A stretch of 26,094 bases of DNA from Bacteroidales bacterium UBA5433 (GTDB lineage Bacteria > Bacteroidota > Bacteroidia > Bacteroidales > UBA932), in the NCBI GenBank assembly GCA_002427525.1, contig DIRP01000010.1:1-26094 (forward strand), read 5' to 3'. Below the pieces are notes generated by a model that saw only the letters and a program-made list of their open reading frames with translations, was not told where the DNA came from and ran no database searches. A program made the position numbers and the translations under genes. Positions 16,890 through 24,413 of this stretch are shown piece after piece. Every line of letters starts with the position of its first letter. Position 1 is the first letter of the stretch.

Positions 16890-17534
16890 CTACTGTAGGT
16901 GTTGCATGTAGGGATTGTGGGCGCATTCTTCGGCAACTGTGGTGGCCGGTCCGTGACCGGGATATACAACGGTGGCGGGAGGTAACGGACGAATTTTCAC
17001 GGAAAGCGAGGTCATCAACTGGTCGTAATCGCCACCCGGCAAGTCGGTACGCCCTACGCTGCCTGCAAAGAGCAAATCTCCCGTAAAGATAACGGTATCC
17101 TGTTTCCGGTACAGGCAAACACTACCCGGACTATGTCCCGGAGTATGGAGTACCCGGAATTCCAACGTGCCGCACGTGAGGGTATCTTGGTCATGCAAAG
17201 GATGGTAATCAAGGTCCGGCTGTGGCATCCCGAATCCAAAGAGCATGGCGTGGTGGGAAGCCTGTTGCAGGTTTCCTTCTTCCAGTGCATGCATATACAA
17301 CGGGATGTTGTAGTTTTTTAGTACAAAGGGCAGCCCCATCAGGTGGTCAAAATGGCAATGGGTATTGACAACCAACTGCGGGGTTAGCTTGTTTTGTTCT
17401 ATATAGTCAACCAGGCGTTGTTCTTCTTTTGAACCAAAGCAACCCGGGTCAATGATCATGCAGTGTCCTTCGCTGTCGTGTACCACATAACAACAGGTAC
17501 GCAAGGCATTGAAATAAAATGTTTTTAATTGCAT
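16890..17534 (-). CDS. MBL-fold metallo-hydrolase (glyoxalase II-like)
   Basis: The start is at ATG 17534 (MQLKTFYFNALRTCCYVVHD), 7 nt after the pcm stop, giving 214 residues; a longer reading from 17681 would run back into pcm. Metal ligands of the metallo-beta-lactamase fold are present: H59-C-H61-F-D63-H64, H133 in TPGHSPGS, D153 in TGDLLFAGS and H194 in YPGHGPAT. The short form and GRTDLPGGD motif match the hydroxyacylglutathione-hydrolase-like single-domain group. The substrate is unknown: a thioester such as lactoyl-thiol or another small metabolite is plausible. It is cytoplasmic and lies in the pcm-uvrA operon. Confidence 0.9.
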   Translation of the reverse strand: MQLKTFYFNALRTCCYVVHDSEGHCMIIDPGCFGSKEEQRLVDYIEQNKLTPQLVVNTHCHFDHLMGLPFVLKNYNIPLYMHALEEGNLQQASHHAMLFGFGMPQPDLDYHPLHDQDTLTCGTLEFRVLHTPGHSPGSVCLYRKQDTVIFTGDLLFAGSVGRTDLPGGDYDQLMTSLSVKIRPLPPATVVYPGHGPATTVAEECAHNPYMQHLQ

Positions 17535-17541
17535 GTTTTTC

Positions 17542-18192
17542 TTATTTACTTGTTCCTTCCAGCATGGGCACAAATTGGTACAAACCAAAATCCTCTGTGC
17601 TGTACTGGTTTTCTCCCGTCCTTGTAATACGCAGCATACGTTGGACATCCCTGCCCACAGGAACAACCATTTTTCCGCCAACGGCCAGCTGTTCTTTTAG
17701 TTTTTCCGGTATTTCCGGAGCCCCGCAAGTTACCAGAATTCCGTGAAAAGGAGCAAATTGCGGGAGTCCGGCAAAGCCATCCCCAAAGACAATACCTGCC
17801 GGGTCGAATCCTGTTGCCACCAGGTTTTTTTGTGCCAGGATAAACAGCTCCCTTATGCGCTCTATGGAATACACCCGGAAACCCATGGCCATAAGAACAG
17901 CCGTCTGGTATCCGCACCCGGTACCAATCTCCAGCACCTTGTTCATTTTGCTGCAATCCAGCAGGTGTGTCTGCATGGCAACGGTATAAGGCTGGGAGAT
18001 AGTTTGTCCATTGCCTATGGAAAGAGGCTTGTCTTTATAGGCAAGGTGTGCCAGGTCTCTTTCTACAAACAGGTGACGAGGCACTTGTTCCACGGCCTTC
18101 AGGACGGCCGGGGAGAAGGGATACTTACGGGATAGTTCTGCTGCCAGGAGCCGTCTCTGGCCTGTTTGTCTAAGGTCTTCAGGTGGGTGCAT
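17542..18192 (-). CDS. pcm: Protein-L-isoaspartate (D-aspartate) O-methyltransferase
   Basis: The protein has 216 residues, the usual length. The PCMT pattern is clear: PRHLFV then AYKDKPLSIGNGQTISQPYT (about 51-70), SAM motif I VLEIGTGCGY (86-95), YSIERI (acidic ribose-binding loop), GFAGLPQFAPFHGILVTCGA, and the C-terminal LKEQLAVGGKMVVPVG. The enzyme methylates isoaspartyl residues in damaged proteins to start their repair. It is the first gene of the - strand operon leading into the MBL protein, uvrA and the nucleoside kinase. A hairpin directly upstream (18213-18240) separates it from the preceding gene, so its promoter must lie in the short gap of about 20 nt or read through from the upstream gene. 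Confidence 0.95.
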   Translation of the reverse strand: MHPPEDLRQTGQRRLLAAELSRKYPFSPAVLKAVEQVPRHLFVERDLAHLAYKDKPLSIGNGQTISQPYTVAMQTHLLDCSKMNKVLEIGTGCGYQTAVLMAMGFRVYSIERIRELFILAQKNLVATGFDPAGIVFGDGFAGLPQFAPFHGILVTCGAPEIPEKLKEQLAVGGKMVVPVGRDVQRMLRITRTGENQYSTEDFGLYQFVPMLEGTSK

Positions 18193-18212
18193 AACCTTAC
18201 TTTCAAATGATT

Positions 18213-18240
18213 AAGCCCCCTCCCGGAAGGGAGGAGGCTT
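18213..18240 (-). terminator. Strong hairpin after the OmpA-like/TPR lipoprotein gene
   Basis: 12-bp arms (AAGCCCCCTCCC and GGGAGGAGGCTT, one mismatch) surround a 4-nt loop, 23 nt after the stop of the - strand gene ending at 18264. On the - strand the stem is followed by AATCATTT, a modest U-rich tail; on the + strand it is followed by TTATTT. It probably insulates the upstream lipoprotein gene from pcm. Confidence 0.75.
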
Positions 18241-18263
18241 TTATTTGGTTTAGGAAAAATGGG

Positions 18264-19928
18264 TTAGTATTCGGCATAACGCAGCGCAGGATCCAGCTGT
18301 ATGGCTTTTTCCTTGTATTCGGCTGCTTTTTCTGCTTCGTTCAGACGGCCGTAAGCCACTCCTGTTACAAACAGTACGTACGCATTGTCCTGGTCCAGTC
18401 CTTTCAGTACCTGCAGGGCATCTTGTACACGGTTCTTGTTCAGCAGGGCTACTGCATAGTTGATATCTTTTGTGCCGGAGAGCAGTTCAAGGGCTTTGTC
18501 GTTATCGTTTCGGTAGATGGCCAGAACGCCGCGGTAATAACGTACGGCACTTGCATCTGAAACATTGTTGAGGGCTGCATCAGCTGCGGCGTAATCGCCT
18601 TGCTTCATGGCTACACATGCCTGTTGCAATCCTATCATGTCTTTTTGTTCCTGTTCTGCAGCTACCAGGCTTGCGGTTTCCAGTGTTTGCAGGGCTGCAT
18701 CCAGGTCGTTTGCCAGGATTTGGTGGTACGACATGTTGATGTACAGTTCTACGGCATTGGGATAACGTTCCAGACCCCTTTTGTAAAGCGCAATGGCCCT
18801 GTCATTTTCCAGGTCCATGGCGGCTTGGATGATGTCGTTGGGTGTCAGGTATTCCGGCTGGTTGTCTGCAATTACGCGTACTTCTTCTGCTGTCAGCTTA
18901 ATAGGTTCAAAGCTTACTGAAACGGAACCGTAACGCAGCAGCGGAAGCATCACGTTCTTTACTTCTGCATTGGTGCCAATCTCTGAACGGATTTGACGTT
19001 CTGCTTCTGTCGGATCCGAGGCAAGGCGCAGAAATTTGTCTGCCAGTTGTTCTTTGTTGCTGACAGAAGATTCTTTCATGGCTGTATAGAACTCATTCCA
19101 GAATCCCATGCCGGATGTACTGGTTACCGTCCAGGCACTTGCCGGAGCTTCTTTTGTGTATCCCTGGTCTTTCAGGGCTTTGGCAAAGAAGTTGCGGGTA
19201 TGTTCTGCACGTCTTTTGGCCAGCGGGTCGTTAATGCGGGCTGTTCCTTCCGGGGAAGCATTTCCTTCCACATCAATACGGACAATGTTAAAGTCGTCCC
19301 GTGTTGCCAGTTGCTTTAGGGAGTTCAATACACGTGTGATTTCCGGCTGTGTGGCTATGGCCGGAGTAACAGTATATCCGTTTACCGGGAAATAAACTTT
19401 CCCTTTGAGGGTTGCTCTGGTGCTGGACTCGGCAATGCTGTGTGCCTTGAATACGGGCAGTACCGGTGCTAAAGGCACGTTCACTGCGTGGTCACACAGG
19501 GGCTTGCACATTTCTTCCCGGGTCAGGCAATTTTCAATCCAGGCTTTTGTCTGGAAGGTGGCCGTGGCCAGCCCTTCGCGGTAAGGAATAGTGGTTTTGT
19601 AGGTTAACACCTGACGTACAGACCAGTCCACCACAGGGTAATCTGTGTCCACTACGGCAACTCCCTGTACTGTATAGTAAGGCAGTTTTTGCACTTCACC
19701 GTTGGCGTATAAAATGGATGGCATTATGCAAAAGGTAATCCTTTTTTCAAAATAATTTGCGGGAACTTCTACTTGAAACTGTACGTTTACTGTCAGGTTG
19801 TCCTGTACCTCAAATACCGGTGTGCCACAAACAATTCCGGAATAATCTGCCGGGATCCTGGTGGTTGCGCAAGATGCTGCAATAAGGGATACCGCTCCGA
19901 GAATGAGGATATTCACAATTTTCTTCAT
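18264..19928 (-). CDS. Lipoprotein with OmpA-like region and C-terminal TPR repeats
   Basis: The protein has 554 residues. MKKIVNILILGAVSLIAASC is a lipoprotein signal peptide (lipobox A-A-S-C). An N-terminal beta-rich part (about 25-185) is followed by an OmpA-C-like segment: YFPVNGYTVTP, then IRIDVEGNASPEGTARINDP with LAKRRAEHTRNFF, the peptidoglycan-associating-type motif. From about residue 375 there are TPR-like helical pairs (AIALYKRGLERYPNAVELYI, ALQTLETAS, YGRLNEAEKAAEYKEKAIQL). This architecture is common in Bacteroidales envelope lipoproteins; a link between outer membrane and cell wall is a reasonable inference, and the exact role is unknown. It is transcribed alone, with a promoter at 19973-20003 and a terminator hairpin after it. 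Confidence 0.85.
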   Translation of the reverse strand: MKKIVNILILGAVSLIAASCATTRIPADYSGIVCGTPVFEVQDNLTVNVQFQVEVPANYFEKRITFCIMPSILYANGEVQKLPYYTVQGVAVVDTDYPVVDWSVRQVLTYKTTIPYREGLATATFQTKAWIENCLTREEMCKPLCDHAVNVPLAPVLPVFKAHSIAESSTRATLKGKVYFPVNGYTVTPAIATQPEITRVLNSLKQLATRDDFNIVRIDVEGNASPEGTARINDPLAKRRAEHTRNFFAKALKDQGYTKEAPASAWTVTSTSGMGFWNEFYTAMKESSVSNKEQLADKFLRLASDPTEAERQIRSEIGTNAEVKNVMLPLLRYGSVSVSFEPIKLTAEEVRVIADNQPEYLTPNDIIQAAMDLENDRAIALYKRGLERYPNAVELYINMSYHQILANDLDAALQTLETASLVAAEQEQKDMIGLQQACVAMKQGDYAAADAALNNVSDASAVRYYRGVLAIYRNDNDKALELLSGTKDINYAVALLNKNRVQDALQVLKGLDQDNAYVLFVTGVAYGRLNEAEKAAEYKEKAIQLDPALRYAEY

Positions 19929-19972
19929 GATCTATAAGGTTTGAATAATAGACATTTGTTATGCTATGTATG

Positions 19973-20003
19973 CAAAGTTATGTAAAATATCCCCAGCTAG
20001 CAA
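19973..20003 (-). promoter_or_regulatory. Bacteroidota promoter for the OmpA-like/TPR lipoprotein gene
   Basis: On the - strand, TTG (20003-20001) and TAACTTTG (19980-19973) are separated by 20 nt, fitting the -33/-7 spacing. Transcription would start near 19966, leaving a leader of about 38 nt before the ATG at 19928. Confidence 0.6.
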
Positions 20004-20015
20004 CATTTTTTTGTT

Positions 20016-20023
20016 TATATTTG
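20016..20023 (+). promoter_or_regulatory. Bacteroidota -7 element for the deoxynucleoside kinase gene
   Basis: TATATTTG is an exact TAnnTTTG match 22 nt before the ATG at 20046, giving a leader of about 16 nt. The -33 region is not clear. It lies back-to-back with the lipoprotein promoter. Confidence 0.5.
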
Positions 20024-20045
20024 ACAAACCTAAAAACAGAACAAA

Positions 20046-20657
20046 ATGCATATAGCCGTTGCCGGAAATATTGGAAGCGGGAAGACAACACTCACAAGAC
20101 TTTTGTCTGGCCATTACGGGTGGGTTCCCAAGTATGAAGAAGTGGTAGATAATCCGTACCTGACAGACTTTTATGAAGATATGCAACGTTGGTCTTTTAA
20201 CCTGCAGATTTTCTTTCTGAACCGCCGTCTGGCAGGGATTGTGGAAATCCAAAAGGCAGGAGGAACGGTCATCCAGGACCGCACGATTTATGAAGATGCC
20301 TGCATCTTTGCCACCAACCTGCATGCCATGGGGCTGATGTCTACCCGGGATTTTGACAACTACATCCGGCTTTATGAGCTTATGATATCCCTTATACCGC
20401 CTCCGGATTTGATTATATACCTTAGGGCTTCCGTTCCCACACTGGTAAAACGCATTCAGAAACGCGGCAGGGAATACGAAAGCTCCATCCGCCTGGACTA
20501 CCTTACAGGACTTAACGAGCGGTACGAGGCGTGGATAGAGAAGTACGACGGGCCCAAACTGATATTGGAAGTAGATGAACTCCAGGTAGAAGAGAATCCG
20601 GAAGACTTGAGCAAAGTCATAGATAAAATTGACGCAAGGCTTCACGGCATATTTTAA
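20046..20657 (+). CDS. Deoxynucleoside kinase (dAK/dGK family)
   Basis: The protein has 203 residues, normal for bacterial deoxyadenosine/deoxyguanosine kinases. The P-loop GNIGSGKT is at residues 7-14, then EEVVDNPYLTDFYEDMQRWS, which contributes the substrate site, QDRTIYEDACIFA (the D-R-S/T catalytic motif near residue 80), DLIIYLRAS, and the lid region RIQKRGREYESSI. The enzyme salvages deoxyribonucleosides by 5'-phosphorylation. Which base it prefers cannot be told from sequence. It is followed 59 nt later by comM on the same strand. Confidence 0.93.
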   Translation: MHIAVAGNIGSGKTTLTRLLSGHYGWVPKYEEVVDNPYLTDFYEDMQRWSFNLQIFFLNRRLAGIVEIQKAGGTVIQDRTIYEDACIFATNLHAMGLMSTRDFDNYIRLYELMISLIPPPDLIIYLRASVPTLVKRIQKRGREYESSIRLDYLTGLNERYEAWIEKYDGPKLILEVDELQVEENPEDLSKVIDKIDARLHGIF

Positions 20658-20716
20658 TTACGTTTCCCGCACGTAACGAAGATTTTCCCGCACACAACAG
20701 GTAACTTGTTTTAAGT

Positions 20717-22405
20717 ATGTTGGTCAAGACATATGGTAGTGCGGTGTGCGGTATAGAAGCCATGACCGTTACAATTGAGGCGGACGTTTCTCCCGGTTTA
20801 AATTTTCATTTGGTAGGGCTGCCCGACAATGCCGTAAGGGAATCGCAGCAACGTATTTCTACGGCCGTGCAGTCCGTAGGCATGAATATTCCCGGTAAGC
20901 GCATTGTGGTCAACATGGCTCCGGCCGACATTCGCAAAGAGGGCTCGGCGTATGACCTGCCACTGGCGCTGGCCGTTCTGGCCGCCTCGGAGCAAATAGA
21001 CAGCCGTTTTTTGGATGGGACGCTCTGCATGGGCGAGCTGGCGCTGGACGGAACGCTTCGGCCCGTCAAGGGTGCGCTTTCCATGGCCCTTCATGCCAAA
21101 GAGGAAGGCTTTGCACGGTGCATTTTCCCCTTGGACTCGGCCCGGGAAGCCGCCGTGGTGGAAGGCATCGACGTGTACGGAGTCACGCACCTGGTCCAGG
21201 TGCTGGATTTGGTGGAAGGCTATCCGGGCCTGGAGCCTCTGCGGGCGGATGAGCCGGCGGATTTCGTGGCGAGTAGTGCGGGAGGTAGCCCGGCGGGCAG
21301 TGCGACGGATTTTCCGGCAGGACACTCTGCTGGTCACTCTGCCGGTCACTCTGCCGGTCACTTGACGGGCAGTCCGGCGGGCCCGCTTGCTGCGGCTGTT
21401 CCGGTCGGCTCCAGACTCGGCTCAACTGCAGCTTCCCCGGTCGGGCAGACGGACCCCGATTTTGCGCAGGTCCGGGGGCAGGCTCAGGCGCGGAGGGCCT
21501 TGGAAGTGGCGGCTGCCGGCGGGCACAACGTGCTGATGTCCGGGCCTCCGGGAGCAGGCAAAACGTTTATGGCCAGGTGTTTGCCGGGAATCCTTCCGCC
21601 CCTGACTTTTGCCGAGGCCATAGAAACTACGCGTATCTGGTCTGTCTCGGGTTTGCCAAGAAAAGAGCAGGGACTGATGCGCAACCGTCCGTTCCGCGCT
21701 CCGCACCACACATCTTCTGTGGTTTCGCTTACGGGTGGGGGTGCGCATGCCTTGCCGGGGGAGATATCGCTGGCACACAATGGGGTACTGTATTTGGATG
21801 AGTTGCCCGAGTTTTCCTCTACGGCGCTGGAGGTGCTGCGGCAGCCTTTGGAAGACGGGACCATACGGTTGTCGCGGGCTCGGTATAAAGTGGATTATCC
21901 GGCGCGTTTTATGCTGGTGGCTTCTATGAATCCCTGCCCCTGCGGTTTTAAGGGACATCCTGCCCGCGAATGTGTGTGCGCACCGTACGAGATAAGGCGC
22001 TATGAGAACAAAGTGTCCGGGCCTCTGATGGACAGGATGGATATTCACCTGACTGTTAAATCGGTAGATGTGGAGGATTTGCTGCCCGACAAGGGTTTTG
22101 TGGCGCAAGCCGAGGATTCGCAGACCATCCGCGTGCGGGTGGAGCGGGCTCGGGCGTTGCAACAGAAACGCTTTGAGGGCATAAAAGGAGTGCATACCAA
22201 CGCTCAGATTCCGGTGGCCCTGCTGCCTGTTTTCTGCGAACTGGATAATGCAAGCCGGGCTTTTCTTAAGCAGGCCCTGGAACGGCTGCACCTCTCGGCC
22301 CGCGCCCACCACCGCATCCTGCGCCTGGCCCGCACCATCGCCGATCTGGACGGCTCCGCCGCTCTGCAACTGCACCACCTGGCCGAGGCCGTGCAGTACA
22401 AGTGA
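20717..22405 (+). CDS. comM: YifB/ComM family Mg-chelatase-like AAA+ ATPase with expanded linker
   Basis: The protein has 562 residues, about 50 more than usual. The N-terminal ChlI/Lon-like domain (1 to about 170: VGLPDNAVRESQQRISTAVQ, VVNMAPADIRKEGSAYDLPL, LCMGELALDGTLRPVKGALS) is followed by an unusual Gly/Ala/Ser/Pro-rich linker (about 175-245) with tandem GHSA repeats. The AAA+ Mg-chelatase core then contains Walker A GPPGAGKT (277-284), PFRAPHHTSSVVSLTGGG, Walker B VLYLDELPEF, ASMNPCPCGFKGHP with Cys pairs, and SGPLMDRMDIHL. The C-terminal Mg_chelatase_C domain ends in the arginine-rich LARTIADLDGS. ComM is a hexameric branch-migration helicase in natural transformation; the role here is inferred by family. 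Base composition is notably GC-rich. Confidence 0.93.
   Translation: MLVKTYGSAVCGIEAMTVTIEADVSPGLNFHLVGLPDNAVRESQQRISTAVQSVGMNIPGKRIVVNMAPADIRKEGSAYDLPLALAVLAASEQIDSRFLDGTLCMGELALDGTLRPVKGALSMALHAKEEGFARCIFPLDSAREAAVVEGIDVYGVTHLVQVLDLVEGYPGLEPLRADEPADFVASSAGGSPAGSATDFPAGHSAGHSAGHSAGHLTGSPAGPLAAAVPVGSRLGSTAASPVGQTDPDFAQVRGQAQARRALEVAAAGGHNVLMSGPPGAGKTFMARCLPGILPPLTFAEAIETTRIWSVSGLPRKEQGLMRNRPFRAPHHTSSVVSLTGGGAHALPGEISLAHNGVLYLDELPEFSSTALEVLRQPLEDGTIRLSRARYKVDYPARFMLVASMNPCPCGFKGHPARECVCAPYEIRRYENKVSGPLMDRMDIHLTVKSVDVEDLLPDKGFVAQAEDSQTIRVRVERARALQQKRFEGIKGVHTNAQIPVALLPVFCELDNASRAFLKQALERLHLSARAHHRILRLARTIADLDGSAALQLHHLAEAVQYK
21320..21367 (+). repeat. Four tandem 12-bp repeats in comM
   Basis: The unit is GGTCACTCTGCC (four copies, the first and last diverged), encoding Gly-His-Ser-Ala three times and then Gly-His-Leu-Thr. 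It lies in the linker between the ChlI-like and AAA+ domains and keeps the frame. Confidence 0.9.
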
Positions 22406-22446
22406 GGGGGCCGGTCGTCGCGTTTTCTGTCGGTCGCTGTACTTTT

Positions 22447-22468
22447 GGGAGGTTCCCCTTTTCTTTTG
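22447..22468 (+). terminator. Weak hairpin with T-tract after comM
   Basis: A 4-bp stem GGGA/TCCC with a 3-nt loop is followed by a T-rich run (CTTTTCTTTT), 42 nt after the comM stop and before the convergent AAA_14 gene. It is short, so it is only a possible terminator. Nothing else is seen in 22406-22514. Confidence 0.3.
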
Positions 22469-22514
22469 GTGTCAGCTCCAGAGCTTCGCAATTGAGTGAT
22501 ATTTTGGCACACTA

Positions 22515-23666
22515 CTACAACTCTAAGAACTCATGGTAATTATTGGGGTTGATAACATGGTAGGTGGCGTGGGGGTAGGCGGTAGCAAAACTTTTTGGCA
22601 CCGGTGGTTTTTTCTTGCCCCACTTGAACTCGTATGCTTGTATGGCTCCGCCGGGACTGGCTGCCAGTAGGTCAATTTCCTTTTTGTCGTACGTTCTCCA
22701 GAAATAAAACTTTTCAAGTCCGTCTCGGTTCAACGAATTTTTGACTACCTCGCTGACCATATAATTTTCCCAAAGGAGACCCATTTCTTCGTCTGTGCGG
22801 AGTGCGGCCGATTTGAAATTTCCGGTAAGTACATTAAGGATTCCATTGTCATAAAAATACCACTTGCTGGATTTGGTGACTTCTTTTCGCATATTGCCCG
22901 AGTAACCACTTAACGAATAGATGATATAGACTTTGCTTAATAAATCCAGGTACCGGATAACGGTGTTCCTGCTCAAACCAATCTGTTTACCCAGTTCATC
23001 ATAAGACACTTCTCGCCCTACCTGATGGGCAATAAGTTTTAACAGGCTGACCAATCCGGCGGAATTGCGGATCCCGTCCAGTTTCAGAATATCTTTTAAA
23101 AGGTACCCTTCTGCCATTTGCTCCAGGTAATTTTGCCGGTCTGTATTATTCTCCATCTTAACCACGTCCGGATAAGCTCCGTATATCAATCGGTCAGGCA
23201 AAGCCCTTCTAGTTTCCAGTACATTTTCTTCCTGGCTTATTTCTTTTTGGGAAAAGGGGGTAAGCAAAAATTGGCGGGCACGTCCCACAAGAGGCTCTCC
23301 GCTTTGATTCAATAAATCAAAAGAAGAAGATCCGGTTGCGATGACCCGTATGTTCTGTATAGTATCGACTATCAATTTCAGCTTGTGACCAATATCTGGA
23401 ATTTGTTGTGCTTCATCAATAGCCAGGACATCAACTCCGTGTAATAACCGTCTGTAATTTGCGATACTACGCTCTTCAAGCAAACGGAGTGTATCTGCAT
23501 CATCTCCGTTTAAAAGCAGTACATTTCCTTTAACCTGTTTAAGAATATTTTCCAGTAAAATGGTTTTTCCTACACGCCGAGCTCCGAAAATGAGCGCAAC
23601 CCTTTGAGGAACCATGGCCTTTTCAATGACCGGTTCCAACATGCGATGAAGTATTTTTTGATCCAT
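22515..23666 (-). CDS. AAA_14/DUF4143 family ATPase
   Basis: The protein has 383 residues. An N-terminal AAA_14 ATPase has Walker A GARRVGKT (28-35), LNGDDADT, Walker B VLAIDEAQQ (80-88) and sensor TGSSSFDLL (111-119), then RARQFLLTPFSQKEI. A winged-helix segment sits in the middle (YDELGKQIGLSRNTVIRYLD, about 220-245). The C-terminal DUF4143 domain ends in KEIDLLAA and IQAYEFKWG, a nuclease-like D...ExK pattern. These ATPases are widespread in Bacteroidota and of largely unknown function, sometimes linked to accessory DNA. The gene diverges from tsaE, and the shared upstream region carries tandem palindromes. Confidence 0.88.
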   Translation of the reverse strand: MDQKILHRMLEPVIEKAMVPQRVALIFGARRVGKTILLENILKQVKGNVLLLNGDDADTLRLLEERSIANYRRLLHGVDVLAIDEAQQIPDIGHKLKLIVDTIQNIRVIATGSSSFDLLNQSGEPLVGRARQFLLTPFSQKEISQEENVLETRRALPDRLIYGAYPDVVKMENNTDRQNYLEQMAEGYLLKDILKLDGIRNSAGLVSLLKLIAHQVGREVSYDELGKQIGLSRNTVIRYLDLLSKVYIIYSLSGYSGNMRKEVTKSSKWYFYDNGILNVLTGNFKSAALRTDEEMGLLWENYMVSEVVKNSLNRDGLEKFYFWRTYDKKEIDLLAASPGGAIQAYEFKWGKKKPPVPKSFATAYPHATYHVINPNNYHEFLEL

Positions 23667-23694
23667 AAGCAGACTATTCGACTTTGGTTTGATA

Positions 23695-23702
23695 CAAATA
23701 TA
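23695..23702 (-). promoter_or_regulatory. -7 element for the AAA_14 gene
   Basis: TATATTTG on the - strand is an exact TAnnTTTG match; transcription would start near 23688, about 22 nt before the ATG. Palindrome 1 (23705-23731) begins 2 bp upstream and would cover the -33 region. Confidence 0.5.
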
Positions 23703-23704
23703 GT

Positions 23705-23763
23705 AAATTCGGTCAACATAATGATGGAATTTATATAAATTCGGTCAACGTAATGACGGAATT
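23705..23763. promoter_or_regulatory. Two tandem palindromic operator-like sites between the AAA_14 gene and tsaE
   Basis: A 27-bp direct repeat occurs at 23705-23731 and 23737-23763, differing at only two positions (period 32 bp). Each copy is itself palindromic, with arms AATTCGGTCA and TGACGGAATT in copy 2 around ACGTAA. A degenerate third half-copy (CGTTGAACGTAAT) starts near 23776. Spacing of about three helical turns would place dimers on one face of the DNA. Confidence 0.6.
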
Positions 23764-23796
23764 AACGAAAATCTGCGTTGAACGTAATAGTTTATC

Positions 23797-23804
23797 TATT
23801 TTTG
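23797..23804 (+). promoter_or_regulatory. -7 element close to the tsaE start
   Basis: TATTTTTG matches TAnnTTTG exactly but lies only 4 nt before the ATG at 23809, so the message would start at or next to the start codon. Confidence 0.4.
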
Positions 23805-23808
23805 TGGT

Positions 23809-24219
23809 ATGGAATTGATTTTTTCCCTGGAGAATATACGGCAGGCAGCCGAGGCGGTGCTGGAATTTACCGGCCAGGAGGGGGTGCTGGCTTTCTACGG
23901 GCCGATGGGTGTGGGAAAAACCACGTTCATTAAGGAGCTGTCTCGGGTGCTGGGGGTAGAGGATACGGTGAACAGCCCGTCGTTTGCTCTGGTCAATGAA
24001 TATCAGACGGCTGTGGGAACTCCAGTCTATCATTTTGACTTTTATCGCATTAAAAAAATAGCCGAGGCAGTGGATATGGGAGCCGAGGAGTACTTTTACA
24101 CGCCGGCTGCCCTCTGCCTTATTGAATGGCCGGAGTGCATAGAACCGATGCTCCCGTCGGATACCTATCGTATCACGATGGAAACTTTGCCGTCCGGGGA
24201 GCGGAAAATCAGTATTTGA
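23809..24219 (+). CDS. tsaE: tRNA threonylcarbamoyladenosine biosynthesis ATPase TsaE
   Basis: The protein has 136 residues, normal for TsaE. It shows P-loop GPMGVGKT (31-38) followed by TFIKELSRVLG, then VNSPSFALVNEY (the conserved SPTF-like motif), VYHFDFYRI with the D-x-Y-R motif, and LIEWPECIEPMLP with the E-W-P motif. TsaE is the ATPase that works with TsaB and TsaD to make t6A at position 37 of ANN-decoding tRNAs and is usually essential. No tsaB or tsaD lies in the window. The last 15 nt of coding include a 15-mer repeated at 24986. Confidence 0.95.
   Translation: MELIFSLENIRQAAEAVLEFTGQEGVLAFYGPMGVGKTTFIKELSRVLGVEDTVNSPSFALVNEYQTAVGTPVYHFDFYRIKKIAEAVDMGAEEYFYTPAALCLIEWPECIEPMLPSDTYRITMETLPSGERKISI
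24193..24207 (+). repeat. 15-bp direct repeat, left copy (3' end of tsaE)
   Basis: TCCGGGGAGCGGAAA near the tsaE stop recurs exactly at 24986-25000, 793 bp away. The stretch between them includes the orphan 110-residue gene. Confidence 0.7.
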
Positions 24220-24281
24220 TTCAGGTAGAAGTTTTTTGGGGTTGTACCCGTAAAAATTTCTTGGTTTTTGTGTCTTTGTTT

Positions 24282-24376
24282 GGAGGTAGTAAGTGCCACG
24301 CCGTGACGTAATGCTGCAAGTGGGTGTTATATAGCCCGTTAAACGTCTATGCAAGAAACTGCTACTTACTACCCCC
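24282..24376. repeat. 95-bp unit with imperfect terminal inverted repeats
   Basis: GGTAGTAAGT (24285-24294) and ACTTACTACC (24364-24373) pair perfectly. The stem extends outward by two G-C pairs beyond one mismatch. The interior of about 70 bp contains shorter complementary stretches. It lies between convergent tsaE and the orphan gene; 24220-24413 shows no gene. Confidence 0.5.
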
Positions 24377-24413
24377 TGGTGCGAAAATCTGGAAGGCCAT
24401 CTGGTACAAGGTG

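Noticed and set aside
16890..17681. Longer MBL protein from 17681
   Set aside because: The extra 49 residues would overlap pcm in another frame and do not resemble the family; ATG 17534 follows pcm by 7 nt.
20798..21361. Long antisense reading frames across comM
   Set aside because: They are Arg/Pro-rich frames mirroring GC-rich comM codons, with no recognisable domain.
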